Shown here: positions 17,310 through 27,123 of the stretch, in pieces | Position numbering within the stretch: the first letter of the stretch is position 1 | How the letters are laid out: each line of letters begins with the position of its first letter | Origin: DATDIC01 sp963764525 | GTDB taxonomy: Bacteria > Pseudomonadota > Alphaproteobacteria > Acetobacterales > Acetobacteraceae | Length of the DNA: 64,000 bases | Reading direction: 5' to 3' | Assembly: GCA_963764525.1 (NCBI GenBank) | Contig: CAVXTC010000018.1 | Span: 106,191 to 170,190 of the forward strand | Program-made: the position numbers and the translations under genes | The notes under the pieces: model-generated | What the model was told of the DNA's origin: nothing | The model's database searches: none | What the model saw: only the letters and a program-made list of their open reading frames with translations

Positions 17310-18095
17310 TCAATTCGTGTTCACGAACAATTCAATCAGCCCGGCCAGCTCATCGGGCTTTTCCATTTCGACGAAATGCCCGCTGCCGGGCACGATCTCC
17401 AGCCGCGCGTCGCGCAGCGACCGGACATACACATCGGCCGCGCTGCGCGGCACGATGCGATCGTCATCGCCCCACACCACCAATGCCGGGGACCGCACGC
17501 CGCCCAGCAGATGCGGCAGCGTCTGACTGTACATGTAGGGCTTCCACGCGACGCGGAAGCTCATTTCGCGGGCGATGTCCCATTGCTCGAGCTGGTCGGT
17601 GGACACCTCGCCAAAGACGCGACGGAACGCCTCCTGGTCGTGGAAACCGGCCTGCGGGTAAGCCATGTAGCTGACGATCGCCTGATCCAGGATGTCGCCC
17701 TCGGGCGGCTTGACGCCGTGCGCGCCAACCAGCACCAGCCGGTGGAACTGCCGCGGCGCCAGGCTCGCCATCTCGGCGGCGATCCAGCCGCCGAAGCCCA
17801 GCCCGACCAGTGAACAATCGGTGACACCGAGCTCGGCCAGCATCGATTGGTGCATCGCGGCGATGTCGCGCACGCCGCGCAGCCATTGCGGCCGCTCCGA
17901 TTTGCCCCAGCCGGGATGGTGCGGCACCAGCACGCGGAATTGCGCGGCGAGCCGGTCGTAGAACGGCAGCCGATCCGGCGTGCCGATATCGTGATGCAGG
18001 ATCAGCAAAGTCCGGCCGCTGCCGGCTTGCGACACATGCAGCTTGGTCCCAGCAACTTCGATCGCCGTATCGGTCCACACCGCGCTCGACGCCAT
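17310..18095 (-). CDS. Alpha/beta-hydrolase-fold protein lacking the usual nucleophile serine
   Basis: 261 residues, ATG at 18095, intact. It has an oxyanion-hole HHD (LLILHHDIGTPD), a nucleophile-elbow region SLVGLGFGGWIAAEMAS, an acid strand ALVVWGDDDRIVP and a catalytic His in GSGHFVEMEKPDEL. The elbow is G-L-G-F-G instead of GxSxG, so the nucleophile serine appears replaced by glycine. Asp and His are retained. Such proteins may be C-C lyases or hydratases with altered chemistry, cofactor-free dioxygenase-like enzymes, or inactive. It probably acts with the LLM oxygenase encoded immediately downstream on the same strand. Confidence 0.8.
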   Translation of the reverse strand: MASSAVWTDTAIEVAGTKLHVSQAGSGRTLLILHHDIGTPDRLPFYDRLAAQFRVLVPHHPGWGKSERPQWLRGVRDIAAMHQSMLAELGVTDCSLVGLGFGGWIAAEMASLAPRQFHRLVLVGAHGVKPPEGDILDQAIVSYMAYPQAGFHDQEAFRRVFGEVSTDQLEQWDIAREMSFRVAWKPYMYSQTLPHLLGGVRSPALVVWGDDDRIVPRSAADVYVRSLRDARLEIVPGSGHFVEMEKPDELAGLIELFVNTN

Positions 18096-18287
18096 TCATT
18101 CCCCCGTCTCGGACGCTGGTGGCGAAGGATACTCACCGGTAGCAACGCTTGTCCATCCGGGCCGGGGCCGGCCGCGGCATTGCGCGCGGTCCCGTACTCT
18201 CGCGATGAACTGAACCCGGCGCTGATGCAACCCGGGCCGTTCCGAAACATTCACCGCGCGTGTTGAACTCATTACGGAGGTTTTCCC

Positions 18288-19067
18288 ATGCGGGGAACTC
18301 GATCACTCGGCCTGGCGCTGATTGCTGCCACACTCGGGGCCGCGCCGGCGCTCGCCCAGCAAAGCACCAGCGCGCCGCCGTCCAATGCCCCAGCGGCAAA
18401 CACGTCAGCGGCAAACACTTCAGCCTCGAACGCCCCGGCTGCCGCCAACCCGGCGCCGGCGGCCAACACCGGATCGGACAAGACGGCGGCGGGCTCGAAC
18501 ACCGCCACGACGACCCATCCGTCGGACAAGTCAGCCGCCGCCAACCCGGCCCCGGGCGCCGGTCCGGCCGCTGCGCCCGCCAGCGGGACCGCGGCGAGCA
18601 CCGCGCCGAGCAGCACCACGGCGGCCAACACCAGCAACAGCGGGCCATCCGGATCGCTGCAGAAGTACAATAATTCGTGGCGCACCGGCAAGCTGGTCGG
18701 TGCGACCGTCTATAACAGCAAGGGCGACAGCGTCGGAACCATCGACGACCTGTTGATGGGCGATGACGGCAAGATCACGCAGGTGGTGATCTCGACCGGC
18801 GGCTTGCTCGGGATCGGCGGCAAGCTGGTTTCGGTGCCCTACGACCAGATCAAGCTGGAGCCGAGCGCCGGCAATGGCTCGAACGCCGGGACCATCACGG
18901 CGGCCAACAACGCTCCGGCCGGCGGCAATGCTCCGGCGGCTTCGACCGCACCGGCCGCGGCCGGTACCAGCGCTGCGAAGCCGGTCTATTACAGCGTGGT
19001 GCTGCCGGATGCGACCAAGGACTCGCTCAACAAGCAGCAGAGCTTCAAATACGCCAGCACGGACTGA
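18288..19067 (+). CDS. Secreted PRC-barrel domain protein with Ala/Asn/Pro-rich linkers
   Basis: 259 residues, ATG at 18288, with a strong GGAGG ribosome-binding site. A Sec signal peptide ends near APALAQ (residue about 23). Residues 24-125 are a low-complexity Ala/Asn/Ser/Pro linker. Residues 126-190 are a PRC-barrel (WRTGKLVGATVYNSKGDSVG, TIDDLLMGDDGKITQVVIST). A second low-complexity stretch leads to a short VYYSVVLPDATKDSL end. Periplasmic PRC-barrel proteins are common in this group, with poorly defined roles in envelope or stress responses. It is followed by a convergent terminator hairpin. Confidence 0.82.
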   Translation: MRGTRSLGLALIAATLGAAPALAQQSTSAPPSNAPAANTSAANTSASNAPAAANPAPAANTGSDKTAAGSNTATTTHPSDKSAAANPAPGAGPAAAPASGTAASTAPSSTTAANTSNSGPSGSLQKYNNSWRTGKLVGATVYNSKGDSVGTIDDLLMGDDGKITQVVISTGGLLGIGGKLVSVPYDQIKLEPSAGNGSNAGTITAANNAPAGGNAPAASTAPAAAGTSAAKPVYYSVVLPDATKDSLNKQQSFKYASTD

Positions 19068-19089
19068 CGGGGTATTTCGCGGTTCGTCA

Positions 19090-19116
19090 GACCTCTCCCG
19101 CGGTGCGGGAGAGGTC
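19090..19116. terminator. Bidirectional hairpin terminator
   Basis: A perfect 12-bp stem (GACCTCTCCCGC and its complement GCGGGAGAGGTC) with a 3-base loop lies between two convergent genes ending at 19067 (+) and 19125 (-). No strong T-tract follows, so it may be a weak terminator or mRNA-stabilising hairpin serving both genes. Confidence 0.6.
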
Positions 19117-19124
19117 GCCGCGTG

Positions 19125-19476
19125 TCAGTAGCCCGGCGGATGATAATAGGGTGAGGGATAGGCCGGCGGCACATAGGCCGGCGGCGCGTAGTAGGTCGGC
19201 GGCGGATAATACGGCGGCGGCGCGTAATACACCGGCGGTGGCGGGTAATACACCGGCGGGGCGATGCCAAAGAACACGCCGCCGCCCCAGCAGCAGCCGC
19301 CGCCGTGCCAGCCATCCGCCGCCGTGCCAACCGCCTGCCATCCGCCGCCGCCGCCGTGCCATCCGCCCGCCGCCGTGCCAGTCGGCTTGCGCGGCGCCCG
19401 GCATTGCGAGCGTGACCGATGCCAAAGCCCCGGCGACGGTGACCGCCCGCAGCGCGAACCGAAGCGATCGGACCAT
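19125..19476 (-). CDS. Small secreted protein with WHGGG repeats and a Pro/Tyr-rich tail, frameshifted
   Basis: Starts at the ATG at 19476 with an AAGGAG ribosome-binding site and a Sec signal peptide (MVRSLRFALRAVTVAGALAS, cleaved near AAQA). The mature part begins DWHGGG, and after at least one extra base near 19373 continues GWHGGGGG and further WHGGG copies, then APPVYYPPPPVYYAPPPYYP and a PYYHPPGY end. Proteins of this composition are common in Acetobacteraceae-like genomes and are probably envelope or extracellular, with no known activity. Low-complexity GGC repeats make this segment prone to sequencing slips, so other compensating indels are possible. Confidence 0.6.
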
Positions 19477-19690
19477 GGCAAAACTCCTTGACTTACAGCC
19501 GGGCAATGTTCGGCCCGGATCACGGCGAAGTTATGGCGGAGGCGTTTTTTCCAGGTGCCGGCGTGAAGCAGTTCATCACGCCAGGAAGTGGTCTATTCGC
19601 AGACCGGACGTAGATCGGGATCCGGCAGCAGGGGAACGGCACCTGCAGGAAATGTGGTAGGATGCCGCGAAACTCGTGTGGTGCGTTGCG

Positions 19691-20541
19691 TTACGCCGGC
19701 ACGTCGCCTTCCAGCGTGGTGCGGTGCATCAGGCGTTGGTGGTTGGTTTCGTCGAACGGTGTCGCACAGTGCAGCATGCAGCGGTTGTCCCATAGCACAC
19801 CGTCGTGCAGGCGCCAACGGTGGCGATGCACAAAGCGCGGCTGACTGGCGTGCGCGAACAGTTGCTGCACAAGGGCGCGGCCTTCCTCGATATCCATGCC
19901 CTCGATGTCGCGCGCCCAGCGGCCGATATACAGCGACTTGCGTCCGCTGCGCGGATGGGTGCGCACGATCGGGTGGAACACGTCGGGTCGTTCGCGCTTT
20001 TGCGGCTCGGTCAAGGGCGCGGCAGATGCGGGTAGTGGACTGCGTGCATCTCGATCCGGCTGAACCGCGCCCGCCGGCCGGCGATTTTTCGTTTCGTTAC
20101 GTCTGGAAGCGCCTGGTCCCCCGCGTACATGTCGGCAAACAGCGTGTCGCCGCCTGCATCGGGGATCTGTAGCGCATAGAGCAGTGAGCCGGCGTTCGGA
20201 GTTTGCTTGTCCTCGCCGTCGGTGTGCCAGCCCATGCCGGCGCCGCGCAGCCCGAGCGGCTTGCCGTCGCCCTGCATGTTGGTCAGCACCAGGACCTCCG
20301 GATGGTCCGGCAGATTGAAGTGCAGCGGCGTCATCACGTGCAGCGGCCCGAACCGGCGGGTGAAGGCGATGTGCTGCTCCGGCGTCATCGCCAGATCGCG
20401 GAATACCAGGAAGCTGTGCGTGAACCACGCCGCCTCGATCTGCCGAAACGCCGGTTCGGGCAGCTTCGACGGGTCAATGTTCAGAACCTCGGCACCGAAC
20501 CGGCCAAGCGGACGGATCGCGATCTCGCCGACCTTGTTCAT
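19691..20541 (-). CDS. TauD/TfdA-family 2-oxoglutarate dioxygenase, one frameshift
   Basis: Reconstructed product of about 283 residues from the ATG at 20541 (MNKVGEIAIRPLGRFGAEV). It has FLVFRDLAMTPEQHIAFTRR and the metal-binding GMGWHTDGE (HxD). After a one-base break near 20027 it continues LTEPQKRERPDV, HPIVRTHPRSGRKSLYIG, the distal His in DNRCMLHCATPFDET, and the 2-oxoglutarate-binding arginine region RLMHRTTLEGD. The active site is complete. Family members hydroxylate taurine, chlorophenoxyacetates and related substrates. The substrate here is unknown. It is divergent from the RidA gene. Confidence 0.85.
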
Positions 20542-20664
20542 GGCAGCACCTTTCACGCCGGCGAAAGGGTTGATCGCCGTCACGTAAAGGTCAATGCCAG
20601 CACTGGCTTGTTCGGCCCGGGGGAACGTGGGAGATGGTCGGCCCACTCCAGGCTGGGAAGGGCC

Positions 20665-21054
20665 ATGAACATGCCGGGCATCGAACGCAAACTGGTCGAA
20701 GGGCAGCCGGCACCGGTCAGCCACTATTGCCACGTGGTGCGCGCCGGCAACCTGGTCTGGGTGTCCGGCACCGTGGGCGTGGCGCCCGACGGCAAGATCC
20801 CCGACGGCGTGACCGAGCAGTTCGATGTGGCGCTGAAGAACCTGGATGCCTGCCTGAAAGCAGTCGGCGGCAGCGTGGAGAACGTGGTGAAAGTGACGGT
20901 GTACCTGACCGATGTTGACGACCGCAAGCTGATCAACCCGGCCCGGCAGCGCTATTTCGGCACGCACCGCCCGGCTTCCACCCTGGTCGAGGTGTCGGCG
21001 CTGGTGCTGCCCGAGCTGCTGGTGGAGATCGAGGCGCAAGCCGTCCTGGGATGA
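20665..21054 (+). CDS. RidA/YjgF family protein
   Basis: 129 residues, ATG at 20665; a second ATG at 20671 is equally spaced from the GGGAAGG site. It has family blocks SHYCHVVRAGNLVWVSGTVG, the central DVALKNLDACLKAVGGSVEN segment and the terminal PASTLVEVSALVLPELLVEI. Most RidA proteins deaminate reactive enamines or imines from PLP enzymes; the Arg of that active site would fall in the RQRYFGTHRPAS region. The gene is intact and probably shares its regulatory region with the divergent TauD-like gene. Confidence 0.85.
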   Translation: MNMPGIERKLVEGQPAPVSHYCHVVRAGNLVWVSGTVGVAPDGKIPDGVTEQFDVALKNLDACLKAVGGSVENVVKVTVYLTDVDDRKLINPARQRYFGTHRPASTLVEVSALVLPELLVEIEAQAVLG

Positions 21055-21107
21055 TCCCCGCGGATCGCGCAGCAGATACTGCGGTCACCTGACGCCGCGC
21101 TTTTCCG

Positions 21108-21186
21108 ACACAGAGTTCACTGAAGACGTAGAGTTCACCGAGGAAATTCCTCCTTGAACTCAGTGTTCTCGGCAAACTCCGTGTTG
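21108..21186. repeat. Imperfect inverted repeat (GAGTTCAC...GTGAACTC type)
   Basis: The intergenic region after ridA contains direct and inverted copies of an A/T-rich motif: ACACAGAGTTCACTGAAG, AGAGTTCACCGAGGAA, then CCTTGAACTCAGTGTTCTC and AAACTCCGTGTTG. The centre GAGGAAATTCCTC is nearly palindromic. Repeats with this CACAGAGTTCAC style are dispersed in many proteobacterial genomes. It may form a hairpin; no function can be stated. Confidence 0.55.
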
Positions 21187-21295
21187 CATCCTGCTGCCGC
21201 GTTCGGGGCTGATATTGGATAACTTGTGCGAAGTCCGGGTCAGGAGTTTTTCTTCGATTGCCGCGATTACACTGCCCCGGTACCATAGCGACCTG

Positions 21296-22567
21296 ATGGG
21301 CAGCTTCCAATTCGTTCACGCCGCCGACCTTCACATCGACAGCCCGCTGCGTGGCCTTTCGGCGGATTCGGATGCGCCGGCAGAACAGATCCGTGCCGCC
21401 ACGCGCGACGCTTTCAGCAACCTGGTGGACCTCGCGCTGCGCGAGCAGGTCGCCTTCGTGCTGATCGCCGGCGATTTGTTCGATGGCGATTGGCCGGACT
21501 GGCGAACCGGGCAGTTCCTGATCCAGGAATCCGCCAGGCTTGCACAGGCCGGCATCCGCATGATCGGAATCCGCGGCAATCACGATGCGGAAAGCATCAT
21601 CACCCGCCGGCTTCCGAAAGAGACGATCCAGATGCTCAGGGCCGACCAGCCTGAGCAGGTGCGGCTGGCGGAATTCGACGTGTGCATCCACGGCCAGAGC
21701 TTCGCCACCCGCGACGTAACCGAAAATCTTGCGCGCAACTACCCAGCGCCGCTGCCGGGTCATTTCAACATTGGCCTGCTGCACACGGCCGCCAACGGGC
21801 GTGACGGACACGCCAATTATGCCCCGTGCAGCGTCGATCAGCTTGCCGCGCACGGCTACGATTACTGGGCGCTCGGGCACGTGCATCAGCGTGAGGTGCT
21901 GTTGCGCGACCCGTGCTGGATCGTGTTTTCCGGCAACACGCAAGGCCGCCACATCGGCGAAACCGGCGTGAAAGGCGCCAGCCTCGTCACCGTGCAGGAT
22001 GGCCGCGTCGCCGCGGTCGAGCATCGCGAGCTCGACGTGGTCCGCTGGGCGTTGCTCGACAACATCGATCTGTGGGACGCGGCCGACAACGACGCCGCGC
22101 TGGCCGGCGTTCGCGGCCGGCTGGATGCCGCGCTCGCCGACGCAGGCGGGCGCCCGCTGGTGGTTCGGCTCGTGTTGAGCGGAGCGTGTCCGGCGCACAA
22201 TGCCCTGGTGCGCGATCTCGGTGCGACCCGCGACATGCTGCGCGTCGAAGCCGCCGCTGCCGCCGGCACCGGGGCGATCTGGCTGGAGGGCGTGCAGGTT
22301 CGCACCCGACCGGCGCTCGACATTGCCGCGATGCGCGAACGCTCCGACGCGGTCGGCATGCTGGTGCGCGAGATCGACGGGGCCGACCCGGAGCGATTTG
22401 TGGAACCGATGAAACAATATTTCGCCGGACTGCTGGATCGCGCCCCTGGCCTGCGCCCGGCGCTGCACCCGGACCATCCGGGCGTTCTCGCCGCCGCCGG
22501 CGTGGTTTCGTCGGAGCTGCTGGCGCGCGCCAGGAACCTGCTGCTGGCCCGGCTGGCCGAGCGCTGA
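21296..22567 (+). CDS. DNA repair exonuclease, SbcD/Mre11-like (YhaO type)
   Basis: 423 residues, ATG at 21296 (MGSFQFVHAADLHIDSPLRG). It has the calcineurin-like phosphoesterase motifs in order: HAADLHID, IAGDLFDGDW, GIRGNHDAES, LLHTA and ALGHVHQRE. These are the metal-binding blocks of Mre11/SbcD nucleases. The C-terminus (DPERFVEPMKQYFAGLLDRA onward) resembles YhaO of Firmicutes and its proteobacterial relatives. It probably acts as a Mn-dependent nuclease with the ATPase encoded 3 bp downstream. The gene is intact. Confidence 0.87.
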   Translation: MGSFQFVHAADLHIDSPLRGLSADSDAPAEQIRAATRDAFSNLVDLALREQVAFVLIAGDLFDGDWPDWRTGQFLIQESARLAQAGIRMIGIRGNHDAESIITRRLPKETIQMLRADQPEQVRLAEFDVCIHGQSFATRDVTENLARNYPAPLPGHFNIGLLHTAANGRDGHANYAPCSVDQLAAHGYDYWALGHVHQREVLLRDPCWIVFSGNTQGRHIGETGVKGASLVTVQDGRVAAVEHRELDVVRWALLDNIDLWDAADNDAALAGVRGRLDAALADAGGRPLVVRLVLSGACPAHNALVRDLGATRDMLRVEAAAAAGTGAIWLEGVQVRTRPALDIAAMRERSDAVGMLVREIDGADPERFVEPMKQYFAGLLDRAPGLRPALHPDHPGVLAAAGVVSSELLARARNLLLARLAER

Positions 22568-22570
22568 GCC

Positions 22571-25500
22571 GTGCGCCTGACCGGCCTGAACCTGTCCCGC
22601 TATGGCAATTTCGAAGCGCAGCGCATCGTGTTTGATCCGGCGCCCGGGCGCATCAATCTGCTGGTGGCGCCGAACGGCGCCGGCAAGTCGATCATTCGCC
22701 AGGCGTTCTGCGACCTGCTGTTCGGCATCCACGGCCAGACCCCGATGGGGTTCCGTTTCGGCTACAACGGCATGAAACTGATGGCCGAGGCCATCGGTCC
22801 GGACCGTGCGCCATTCAGCTTCGGCCGTCGCAAGGGCCAGGGCAACACGCTGATCGACGCCGACGGAACGCCGCTGCCTGGTGCCGAACTCGCCCGCCTG
22901 CTGGGTCATACCGATCGCGCGCTTCTGGAACGTCTGTTTGCACTCGATACCGAGCGGCTGCGGACCGGCGGAAAGGAGCTGCTGGCATCGGACGGCGCGG
23001 TGGCCGATGCGTTGCTGTCCGCCGCCGGCGGGCTGCGCCAGGCGCGTCAGCTTCGTCTGTCGCTGGAAGCCGGGCGCGACAACCAGGCGCCGGCGCGCAA
23101 GGCCGCCGCGCGGCCGTTCTACCTGGCGCTCGATCGTTTTATCAGTTCCGGCCGACAGCTTCGCAACGCCACGATAAAACCGGAGGCGCACGAAAAGCAG
23201 GCGACCGAACTCCGCCATCTTGAAGCGGAGCAAGTGCGGCTCAACAAGGTCGCCGCGCACGCCTCCCGCCGGATCGCGCGGCTGGAGCGCATCCGTCGCG
23301 TGGTCGGCGTGCTGGCCACGCACGATGATGCGGCGGCCTGGCTGCTTGGCCACCCCGATGCGCCGGCGCTGCCGCCCGATACGCGCCAGCATCTGACCGC
23401 TGCGCGATCCACGCTGCTGCACGCCGAACGGCTGCTGGAACGTGAAACCGGCGCCCGGCAGGCACTCGCCGAGCAGATCGACGCCATCGTTGTCGATGCG
23501 GCGCTGATCGGGCAGACCGAGGCGATCGAGCACCTGATCGATCGTGCCGGCGCCGCGCGCCAGGCCGACCGCGACATCCCGCAGAGGCAGACCGAACACG
23601 ATACGGCGACCGACCGCATCGGCGGCCTGCTTCGCCAACTCGGACTGTCGCTGCCGGTCGGACGCGCCGCCGAGGCGATCCCCAGGAAGGCCGACATGGT
23701 CCGGGCGCGCAACCTGTTCACCGAACATGAAACCTCGCGCGCCACACTGCAGCGGCTGCCGCCGGAGATCGCCGAGGCCGCGCGGGAACTGGAGGCAACG
23801 GAAACGACATTGCGGGCTCTCCCGGCGCCGCGCAGCACGCCCGATCTGCTGCGTCTGACGCGCGAGATACGTGCCGCCGGGGACCCTGAAAAGACCGCGG
23901 CGACGGCTTCCCGCGCCGTCACCGAACGCCAGACAAGCCTTGCGGCGGCGCTGGCCCGCGCGCCTGGATGGACCGGAGACGCCGAGGCGCTGATCGCACT
24001 CGGCGTTCTGCCGCGCGACACCTGCCAACGGCTCGATGCAGTTTGCGCCGAGGCCGAACACGTGTTCGACCGGACCACACAGGAGCTTGAACGCCTGCAA
24101 CGCGACCTTGCGCAGAGCCGGAAGGATTTGGCGACAATCGCCGGCGAAACGACGATGCCGGATAGCGCGGCGATCGTCGCGGCGCGCGCACATCGCGATT
24201 CCGGCTGGCGGCTGATCTACCGGCGCGCCTTCACCGCCGAGCCGGCCTTGTTGGTACAGGAACAGGAATGGGCGGGGCAGGGGCCCTTGCCGCTCGCGTA
24301 TCAGCACAGCGTCGCCGCGGCCGACGATCTGGCCGATCGCCGCAACCAGGAATCCGATCGTGTCGCGAAAGCGGCGGAGCTGCAGCGCCACATCAACGAC
24401 ACCGAAACGCAAATCATACAGGCGGAAACCTCCCGGCGTGCCGCCGCGCAGGCGCAGCAGGACGCGCGCGCAAACTGGCAAAACGCCTGTGCGCCGCTCG
24501 GCCTGATCGCGCCGACGCTGTCGGACGTGATCCTTCTGCTGGACGCGCGCGAGCGGGTCATCGACGCGCGGCGGGACCTGACGCTCGCTCAGGGCGAACA
24601 AGCCGCGCTGCAGCACCGTCACGCGGAGTGGACCGCGCATCTGACGGCTGCGCTCGATCGGAATGCCGACACGCTGTCGGCACTGCTGGCGTTCGCCGAC
24701 GAAATCGTCACCGCGGCGGCAAACACCGAGACCGAACGTGCGCGGCTTCAGGAACGCCTTGCGGTGCAGCGCCGGTTGCACGACGGCAAGCTTGCCGAAC
24801 AGCGCACGGCGGGCGAACGGCGCGATGACCTGCATCGCGACTGGTCGGCGGTACGCGAGGCACTGGCGCGGCCCGCATCGGAAGACCCGGGAACCACCAA
24901 CGCGCTGCTGGACCTGTACGATGAGCTCGACAAGGAGCAGCGCAGCGCGACCGGGCTCGGCCGGCGGCTGCAACAGATGCACGATGAGCTGGCCGCGTTC
25001 CGCAATGAAGCGGCGGCGCTGGCGCAGCGGATCGCCCCCGATCTGGTGCATGCCGACGGATTCGACCTCGTCGCGGAATTGCGCCGGCGCCTGACCGGGC
25101 AGCGCGACTTGGCCGAGCGCAGGAACACGCTGACCGCACAACTCAAACGCGCCGACACAATCCTCGCGAACCAGCGCAAACAGCACGAAAGCTGTGTCGA
25201 TGCGCTGCGCACCAACCTGCAGATCATCGGCGGGGCGACGATCGAGGCAGCCGAGGCCCGGATCGACGCCGCCGAGAATCGTGCGGCCCGGCAGAATGCG
25301 CGCGACCGCGCCGCGCAGGAGCTGCGGGAGAAGGGCGACGGTCGCACCATCGACCAGCTCCGCGACGAGGTCGTTTCGATCCCCATCGATCAGGTGGAGG
25401 GCGATATCGCCGAGCTCGGACGCGAGCGTGATGCCGCCAACGCCGACGCCCAATCTTTGGCCGCCGAGATCGCCACGAAACTCAGCGACCTGAACCGCCA

Positions 25501-26077
25501 GGCACGCGACACCGAGGCTCAGGCCGCCGCCGCCGATCAGCAATCGGCCATCGCCACCATCGGCCACGTGCTGGACGAGGCGGCGCTGATGCACCTTGCG
25601 TCGTTGCTGCTGCAATCATCGCTGGACACCGTCGAGGCGGCCGGCACATCGGTGCTGATGGCCCGCATCAGCGAGCTGTTCCGCACCATCACCGACGGCG
25701 CCTACAAGCGCATCGAGGCGGAAGACCCCGGCGACGGCTCGGCGCGGCTGGTCGCGGTGGAGCGGCAGTTCCCGGATGAGCGCAAGGGCGTTGCCGACCT
25801 GTCGGAGGGCTCGCGCGACCAGCTTTTCCTGGCGCTGCGGCTGGCCGCCATCGAGGAGCACGTGGCCACCGCGCCGCCGCTTCCTTTCCTTGGCGACGAC
25901 ATCTTGCAGACCTTCGACGACGACCGCGCCGCGGCGGCCATGCAGGCGCTGGTGCAGCTAAGTGAAAGCGTGCAGGTGATCCTGCTGAGCCATCACCGCC
26001 ATCTGCTGGCTTTGGCGCGGCGCCTGCCCCCGGAACAGGTGCATGTCTGCGAGATCGGGGCGAGTCTGGTGGCGTGA
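22571..26077 (+). CDS. SMC-like AAA ATPase partner of the nuclease (YhaN type)
   Basis: 1168 residues from a GTG at 22571, intact across 3.5 kb. The N-terminus has a Walker A (LVAPNGAGKSIIRQAF) in the YhaN/RecN-like arrangement. Long helical coiled-coil arms occupy about residues 170-1010. The C-terminal half-site has an ABC-type signature DLSEGSRDQLFLALRLAAIE followed by Walker B-like LPFLGDDILQTFDDDR. This is the SbcC/Rad50 architecture, so the pair should form a Mre11-Rad50-like complex processing DNA ends or hairpins. It is the longest gene in the window and free of the frameshifts seen elsewhere. Confidence 0.87.
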   Translation: MRLTGLNLSRYGNFEAQRIVFDPAPGRINLLVAPNGAGKSIIRQAFCDLLFGIHGQTPMGFRFGYNGMKLMAEAIGPDRAPFSFGRRKGQGNTLIDADGTPLPGAELARLLGHTDRALLERLFALDTERLRTGGKELLASDGAVADALLSAAGGLRQARQLRLSLEAGRDNQAPARKAAARPFYLALDRFISSGRQLRNATIKPEAHEKQATELRHLEAEQVRLNKVAAHASRRIARLERIRRVVGVLATHDDAAAWLLGHPDAPALPPDTRQHLTAARSTLLHAERLLERETGARQALAEQIDAIVVDAALIGQTEAIEHLIDRAGAARQADRDIPQRQTEHDTATDRIGGLLRQLGLSLPVGRAAEAIPRKADMVRARNLFTEHETSRATLQRLPPEIAEAARELEATETTLRALPAPRSTPDLLRLTREIRAAGDPEKTAATASRAVTERQTSLAAALARAPGWTGDAEALIALGVLPRDTCQRLDAVCAEAEHVFDRTTQELERLQRDLAQSRKDLATIAGETTMPDSAAIVAARAHRDSGWRLIYRRAFTAEPALLVQEQEWAGQGPLPLAYQHSVAAADDLADRRNQESDRVAKAAELQRHINDTETQIIQAETSRRAAAQAQQDARANWQNACAPLGLIAPTLSDVILLLDARERVIDARRDLTLAQGEQAALQHRHAEWTAHLTAALDRNADTLSALLAFADEIVTAAANTETERARLQERLAVQRRLHDGKLAEQRTAGERRDDLHRDWSAVREALARPASEDPGTTNALLDLYDELDKEQRSATGLGRRLQQMHDELAAFRNEAAALAQRIAPDLVHADGFDLVAELRRRLTGQRDLAERRNTLTAQLKRADTILANQRKQHESCVDALRTNLQIIGGATIEAAEARIDAAENRAARQNARDRAAQELREKGDGRTIDQLRDEVVSIPIDQVEGDIAELGRERDAANADAQSLAAEIATKLSDLNRQARDTEAQAAAADQQSAIATIGHVLDEAALMHLASLLLQSSLDTVEAAGTSVLMARISELFRTITDGAYKRIEAEDPGDGSARLVAVERQFPDERKGVADLSEGSRDQLFLALRLAAIEEHVATAPPLPFLGDDILQTFDDDRAAAAMQALVQLSESVQVILLSHHRHLLALARRLPPEQVHVCEIGASLVA

Positions 26078-26100
26078 AACGCGGACGGGCAATAATCACG

Positions 26101-26163
26101 TAGGGGGGAAAAGCGCAGCGCATCCCACCAACCGATGGCGGAATGCGCTGCGCTTTTCCGCCC
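26101..26163. repeat. Dispersed palindromic repeat, copy 1
   Basis: An inverted repeat after the YhaN-like gene. The left arm GGGAAAAGCGCAGCGCAT and the right arm ATGCGCTGCGCTTTTCC are complementary around a short spacer. The same element recurs at 33666-33732 and 38398-38464. As RNA it would fold into a strong hairpin and could end or stabilise the upstream transcript. Confidence 0.8.
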
Positions 26164-26309
26164 AACGCTGTCCCAGTGGTTAAGGTCCGGCTAACGCCGG
26201 ATGTACATCTGGCCTTTCGCCGATCCCCGATGTACATCTGCTCGCCACCCGCATGGCCACGTGGAACCTGCCGCCCTAAACTCTCCGCACCCAGCGGGGA
26301 CCACCATCC

Positions 26310-27123
26310 ATGACCACGATCGTCATCACCGGCGCGGCCGGCAACATCGGCACCAAACTCCGGCGTCACTTCGAATCCCTCGGCTGGACGCTCCGCCTGC
26401 TCGACACCCACGCGGCTGACCCCGCCATCCAGCAGGCCGACCTCGCCGCCTGGAGCGACACCTGGGTACGCCACTTCGATAGCGCCGACGCGGTGATCCA
26501 TCTGGCCGCGGACCCGAGCCCCCGGGCGAACTGGACCGACATCACCCGGCTTAATCTGGACCTCACGCTGAATGTCTTCGAGGCCGCCGCGCGCCAGCAC
26601 GCCAAACGCCTGATCTTCGCCAGTTCCAACTGGGTGGTTGCCGGCCATCGCTACGAAACCACCCCGCTGACCCCCGACACCCCGCCTTACCCAGTGAATC
26701 CCTATGGGGTCTCCAAGCTGGTCGGCGAGCGGCTCGGCCGATCGTTCAGCGACCGTTGGGGCCTGTCGGTCATCTGCTTTCGCATCGGCTACTGCCAGCG
26801 CGGCGAAAACCTGCCCGGCGACCACATGGGCTGGGGCCGCTGGGGCCAGGACATGTGGCTGTCCGACCGCGACCTGTGTCAGGGCTTCGAGAAAGCCGTC
26901 ACCGCCCCTGCCGACCTGCGCTTCGCCGTGCTCAATCTGATGTCCGCCAACGCCGGGATGCGCTGGGACCTGGAACCGACCCGCAAGGCCATCGGCTACG
27001 TTCCGCTCGACCGCGCAACACCGCGGGAAAGCCCCGACGAGCGGGCCCACACCGAAGCCTCCCGCCATGGCCCGAGGGCTGATCGAGACGACGGAGAGCT
27101 TCATCCAGGAGCGGCGGTGGTGA
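26310..27123 (+). CDS. NAD(P)-dependent sugar epimerase/dehydrogenase (extended SDR), frameshift near the end
   Basis: Reconstructed product of about 270 residues, ATG at 26310. It has the Rossmann motif TGAAGNIGTKL, HLAADPSPRANW, the catalytic Ser (FASSNWVVAG) and YxxxK as YGVSKLVGE. It resembles uronate dehydrogenases and other short NAD-dependent epimerases. An extra G near 27066 throws the last codons out of frame and fuses the gene with the following SMP-30 gene. Removing it gives ARGLIETTESFIQERRW and a TGA at 27121-27123. The 4-base overlap with the next gene and a lactonase neighbour suggest oxidation of a sugar to a lactone that is then hydrolysed. Confidence 0.82.

Noticed and set aside
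20933..25615. A 1560-codon open frame on the reverse strand
   Set aside because: It mirrors the intact yhaN/yhaO-like genes on the forward strand. Its translation has no family motifs and is rich in Arg/Gly/Gln, as expected for an antisense shadow in GC-rich DNA.
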